This document shows, piece after piece, positions 61,908 to 64,000 of a stretch of 64,000 nt of DNA. The translations under genes were made by a program, and so were the position numbers. This stretch comes from Massilia sp. BSC265 (GTDB lineage Bacteria; Pseudomonadota; Gammaproteobacteria; Burkholderiales; Burkholderiaceae_D), in the NCBI RefSeq assembly GCF_000740675.1, contig NZ_JPXI01000037.1, positions 310,001-374,000 of the forward strand. Direction: 5' to 3'. Under the pieces are notes generated by a model that saw nothing but the letters and a program-made list of their open reading frames with translations, had not been told where the DNA came from and searched no databases. Numbering within the stretch: the stretch's first letter is position 1; each line of letters begins with the position of its first letter.

Positions 61908-62948
61908 TCAGATGCGCACGCAGGTGACGCTGTCGCCGGGGCTCACGCCGAGCGCCTGCTGGGCGTCGCGCGGCAGGCAGATCACCTGCGCCGAGTCCAC
62001 CGGCGGGCAGGCGGTGATGACGGCGCGGAAGTTCTGTTCGGTGCTGGCCACCGCATACGTGACCAGCTCATCGTGCCCATTCGCGCTGCCGGCGGCGCGG
62101 CCGGCGCTCTCGACCTGGCGCACCTGCGAGGCACAGAAGGAACGCAGCGCGTTCCGGTGAGCCTGCAGGATCGGACCGCCGTCGAAGATGTCGATGTACT
62201 CGTCGGCTTCGAAACCCTCCTCGGTCAGCAGCTTGAAGGCCAGCTGGCCGCTCGGGTGGATCTGGCCGAGCGCGGCCTGGGCGTCGCCCGGCAGCAGCGG
62301 TACGTAGACCGGGTAGTGCGGCATCAGCTCGACGATCAGGGTGCGGTTTCTTGCGCCGTCGATGACGCGCTCGGCGTCGAGGAAGTCCATCTTGAAGAAC
62401 TTGCGGCCCAGCGCATTCCAGAACGGCGACTGGCCTTCGCTGTCGGTGACGCCGGCCAGCGGCACGAAGAAGCGGTCGCCGAAGCGTTGCGGCGCCAGCA
62501 CGGCGTACAGCAGGCGCGCGCGCGACAGCAGCGCCGCCTCGGGGCCGGCGCCCTCGCGGTTGCGGACATAGAAGCCCGACAGGTGCGAATAGGCCGTCAG
62601 TTCCGAGCACAGGGTCAGGGCGTGCACGCTGTGGCTGATGTTCAGGTCGCGCGAGACCTGTTGGATCACATCGTTGCGGAAGGCGAAATAGGTGCCGTTC
62701 GAGCCGGCCGAGGCGTGGATCGACGATGTACCGACGACCTCGCGCGTGCGCAGGTCTTCCAGCACGAACTGGTACGACTCCTCGCTCGGAATGTCGACGT
62801 GGGCGGCAAACGAGGCGATGGAACGCTCGACCGCCGCGACGATGGCTTCGCGCGTGCGCGGCAGCGTGTGCACGCCGGGGATCGTCACCGCGGCCATGGC
62901 CTCGAGGGCGCCGATATCCGCGCGTTCAACCGGTCGGACTACAAACAT
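61908..62948 (-). CDS. aruF: arginine N-succinyltransferase, alpha subunit (AruF)
   Basis: A paralogue of the next gene and the presumed partner subunit of arginine/ornithine succinyltransferase. The 346-residue protein opens MFVVRPVERADIGALEAMAA. It shares ALGRKFFKMDFLDAERVIDG, LIVELMPHYPVYVPLLPGDA and YIDIFDGGPILQAHRNALRS with the beta subunit but is more diverged elsewhere. The order aruC-aruF-aruG matches Pseudomonas aeruginosa. Escherichia coli has only one such gene. It follows astC by 80 bases, a gap that contains a GC-rich hairpin. Confidence 0.92.
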   Translation of the reverse strand: MFVVRPVERADIGALEAMAAVTIPGVHTLPRTREAIVAAVERSIASFAAHVDIPSEESYQFVLEDLRTREVVGTSSIHASAGSNGTYFAFRNDVIQQVSRDLNISHSVHALTLCSELTAYSHLSGFYVRNREGAGPEAALLSRARLLYAVLAPQRFGDRFFVPLAGVTDSEGQSPFWNALGRKFFKMDFLDAERVIDGARNRTLIVELMPHYPVYVPLLPGDAQAALGQIHPSGQLAFKLLTEEGFEADEYIDIFDGGPILQAHRNALRSFCASQVRQVESAGRAAGSANGHDELVTYAVASTEQNFRAVITACPPVDSAQVICLPRDAQQALGVSPGDSVTCVRI

Positions 62949-62983
62949 GCGAACTCCTGGAAGAGATCAACTCAAACAGCGAA

Positions 62984-63011
62984 GCCGGCACACCTGCAAG
63001 AGTGCGCCGGC
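62984..63011. repeat. hairpin between astC and aruF
   Basis: GCCGGCACAC pairs with GTGCGCCGGC (one mismatch) around an 8-nt loop. It lies 18 bases past the astC stop. It has no T-tract, so it may be an attenuator or mRNA-stability element that sets different levels of AstC and the downstream enzymes. Confidence 0.5.
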
Positions 63012-63028
63012 CGGATGCAAACGGCTCG

Positions 63029-64000
63029 TCAAGCGGCGATGAAAGCCTCGACCGCTTCGCGCATCAGGCGGTCCGCCTCCGCGATCTGCTCGTCCGACAC
63101 CACCAGGGCAGGAGCCAGGCGCACCACGTCCGGGCCGGCGATCAGGAGCATCAGGCCCAGCTTTTCGCAGGTCTTGGTGTAGTCCTTGGAACGGCCCTTG
63201 TAGTCGCCGGCCATCGGCAGGCCGATCAGGAGACCCAGGCCGCGCGGCTTGCCGAACACCTGCGGGTAGTCGGCGGACAGTTTCTCGAGGTTGGCGAAGA
63301 TCTTGGCGCTGGCTTCCTTCACGCGCGCCAGGAAGGCCGGCTGGTTGATGGTCTCGACGACCTTCAGGCCGACGGTGCCGGCCAGCGGGTTGCCGCCATA
63401 GGTGGTGCCGTGCGAACCGACGTTGAGGTGCATGCCGATTTCCTCGGTGGTCAGCATGGCGCCGATCGGGTAGCCGTTGCCCAGGGCCTTGGCCGAGGTC
63501 AGGATGTCCGGGGTGACGCCGGTATCCATGTAGGCGAAGAAGGCACCGGTGCGGCCGACGCCCGACTGCACTTCGTCGAACACCAGCAGCGCGCCGGTCT
63601 GGTCGCAGATCTCGCGCAGGGCCTTCAGGAAGGCGTGGTCGCCCGGGATCACGCCGCCCTCGCCCTGGATCGGCTCGACGATCACGGCGGCGACGTCATC
63701 GGTAATGGCGGCGCGTGCGGCCTCGATGTCGTTGTACGGGATGTGGGTCAGTTCCGGCGGCAGCGGCTCGAAGCCTTCGGTGTACTTCGACTGGCCGCCC
63801 ACCGAGACGGTGAACAGGGTGCGGCCGTGGAAGGACGACAGGAAGGACACGATGCGCGACTTGTGCGGGCCGAACTTGGTGTGCGCATACTTGCGCGCCA
63901 GCTTCAGGGCCGCTTCGTTGGCTTCGGCGCCCGAGTTGCAGAAGAAGGCGCGGTCGGCGAAGGTGGCTTCGGTCAGGGCGCGGCCCAGGCGCAGTACCGG
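63029..64000 (-). CDS. astC: succinylornithine transaminase (partial, N-terminus beyond right edge)
   Basis: Third pathway enzyme: a PLP-dependent class III aminotransferase, also able to act on acetylornithine. About 323 C-terminal residues of roughly 400 are present, open to the right edge. Visible are FFCNSGAEANEAALKLARKY, SSFHGRTLFTVSVGGQSKY, AAVIVEPIQGEGGV, VFDEVQSGVGRTGAFF and the PLP lysine in TSAKALGNGYPIGAMLT. GSHGTTYGGNPLAG follows. ArgD of arginine synthesis is a close homologue. The aruC-F-G-D-B order identifies this copy as catabolic. Confidence 0.92.
   Translation of the reverse strand, partial: PVLRLGRALTEATFADRAFFCNSGAEANEAALKLARKYAHTKFGPHKSRIVSFLSSFHGRTLFTVSVGGQSKYTEGFEPLPPELTHIPYNDIEAARAAITDDVAAVIVEPIQGEGGVIPGDHAFLKALREICDQTGALLVFDEVQSGVGRTGAFFAYMDTGVTPDILTSAKALGNGYPIGAMLTTEEIGMHLNVGSHGTTYGGNPLAGTVGLKVVETINQPAFLARVKEASAKIFANLEKLSADYPQVFGKPRGLGLLIGLPMAGDYKGRSKDYTKTCEKLGLMLLIAGPDVVRLAPALVVSDEQIAEADRLMREAVEAFIAA

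Overview
The window is a GC-rich (roughly 65% by eye) chromosomal segment of a betaproteobacterium, most likely Oxalobacteraceae (Massilia/Telluria/Duganella type). This assignment is inferred from protein character and gene order; no rRNA or tRNA gene was found to test it. Nearly all of it is conserved core genome. I see no phage, insertion sequence, CRISPR array, secretion locus or obvious island. Many long open frames opposite real genes are GC-rich shadows.

Layout. 1-6.1 kb: leuS (cut by the left edge), an orphan barstar-like gene, dapB and bamE in one leftward run, then divergent fur, then hrcA and a HAD phosphatase. 6.3-7.9 kb: two tandem paralogous lipoproteins and a 57-residue secreted peptide. 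8.1-18.2 kb: an envelope block, rsmA-pdxA-surA-lptD leftward and amgK-murU-pepP-ubiH rightward (peptidoglycan recycling, LPS transport, ubiquinone synthesis). 18.2-23.4 kb: a small unknown gene, a 120-bp hairpin element, the three-gene pnt transhydrogenase, then nudJ-mnmA. 23.5-27.4 kb: signalling and repair, namely a GAF/EAL phosphodiesterase, a MerR-type HTH-GAF protein, a receiver lacking its phospho-aspartate, and xni. 27.5-34.8 kb: two glutathione transferases, DUF72 and COG4315 proteins, a sugar kinase, and an iron cluster (feoA-feoB-Cys-rich protein divergent from bfd-bfr, with Fur-box-like sites between). 34.9-48.3 kb: purB, a TonB-dependent receptor, cytochrome b561 with two YceI proteins, a glycine-zipper stress protein built on four exact 60-residue repeats, a GlsB-type membrane protein, cardiolipin synthase, an S46 peptidase, a CAT-like acetyltransferase and an amino-acid permease. 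48.4-52 kb: hmp behind two NsrR-like palindromes, a GIN-domain lipoprotein and an Old Yellow Enzyme. 52.1-64 kb: arginine succinyltransferase pathway genes in Pseudomonas aru order (C-F-G-D-B-E), with the giant NAD-glutamate dehydrogenase gene set between astB and astE.

How the genes work together. The right-hand operon would take arginine to glutamate and succinate and then, through the dehydrogenase, to 2-oxoglutarate and ammonium. The iron cluster couples ferrous uptake (Feo) to storage and release (Bfr/Bfd) under likely Fur control. The lptD/amgK region groups envelope-building functions.

No clearly new multi-gene system was found. The points most worth a second look are the periodic glycine-zipper protein, the paired inverted REP-like elements at convergent gene ends (one supplies a stop codon), the pseudo-receiver, the HTH-GAF protein, the tandem lipoproteins, a bacterioferritin with one altered ferroxidase ligand, and the dehydrogenase nested in the arginine operon. 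Apart from the gene-free regions listed as features, the remaining unlisted spaces between genes are short. No stretch above 300 bases lacks a gene.
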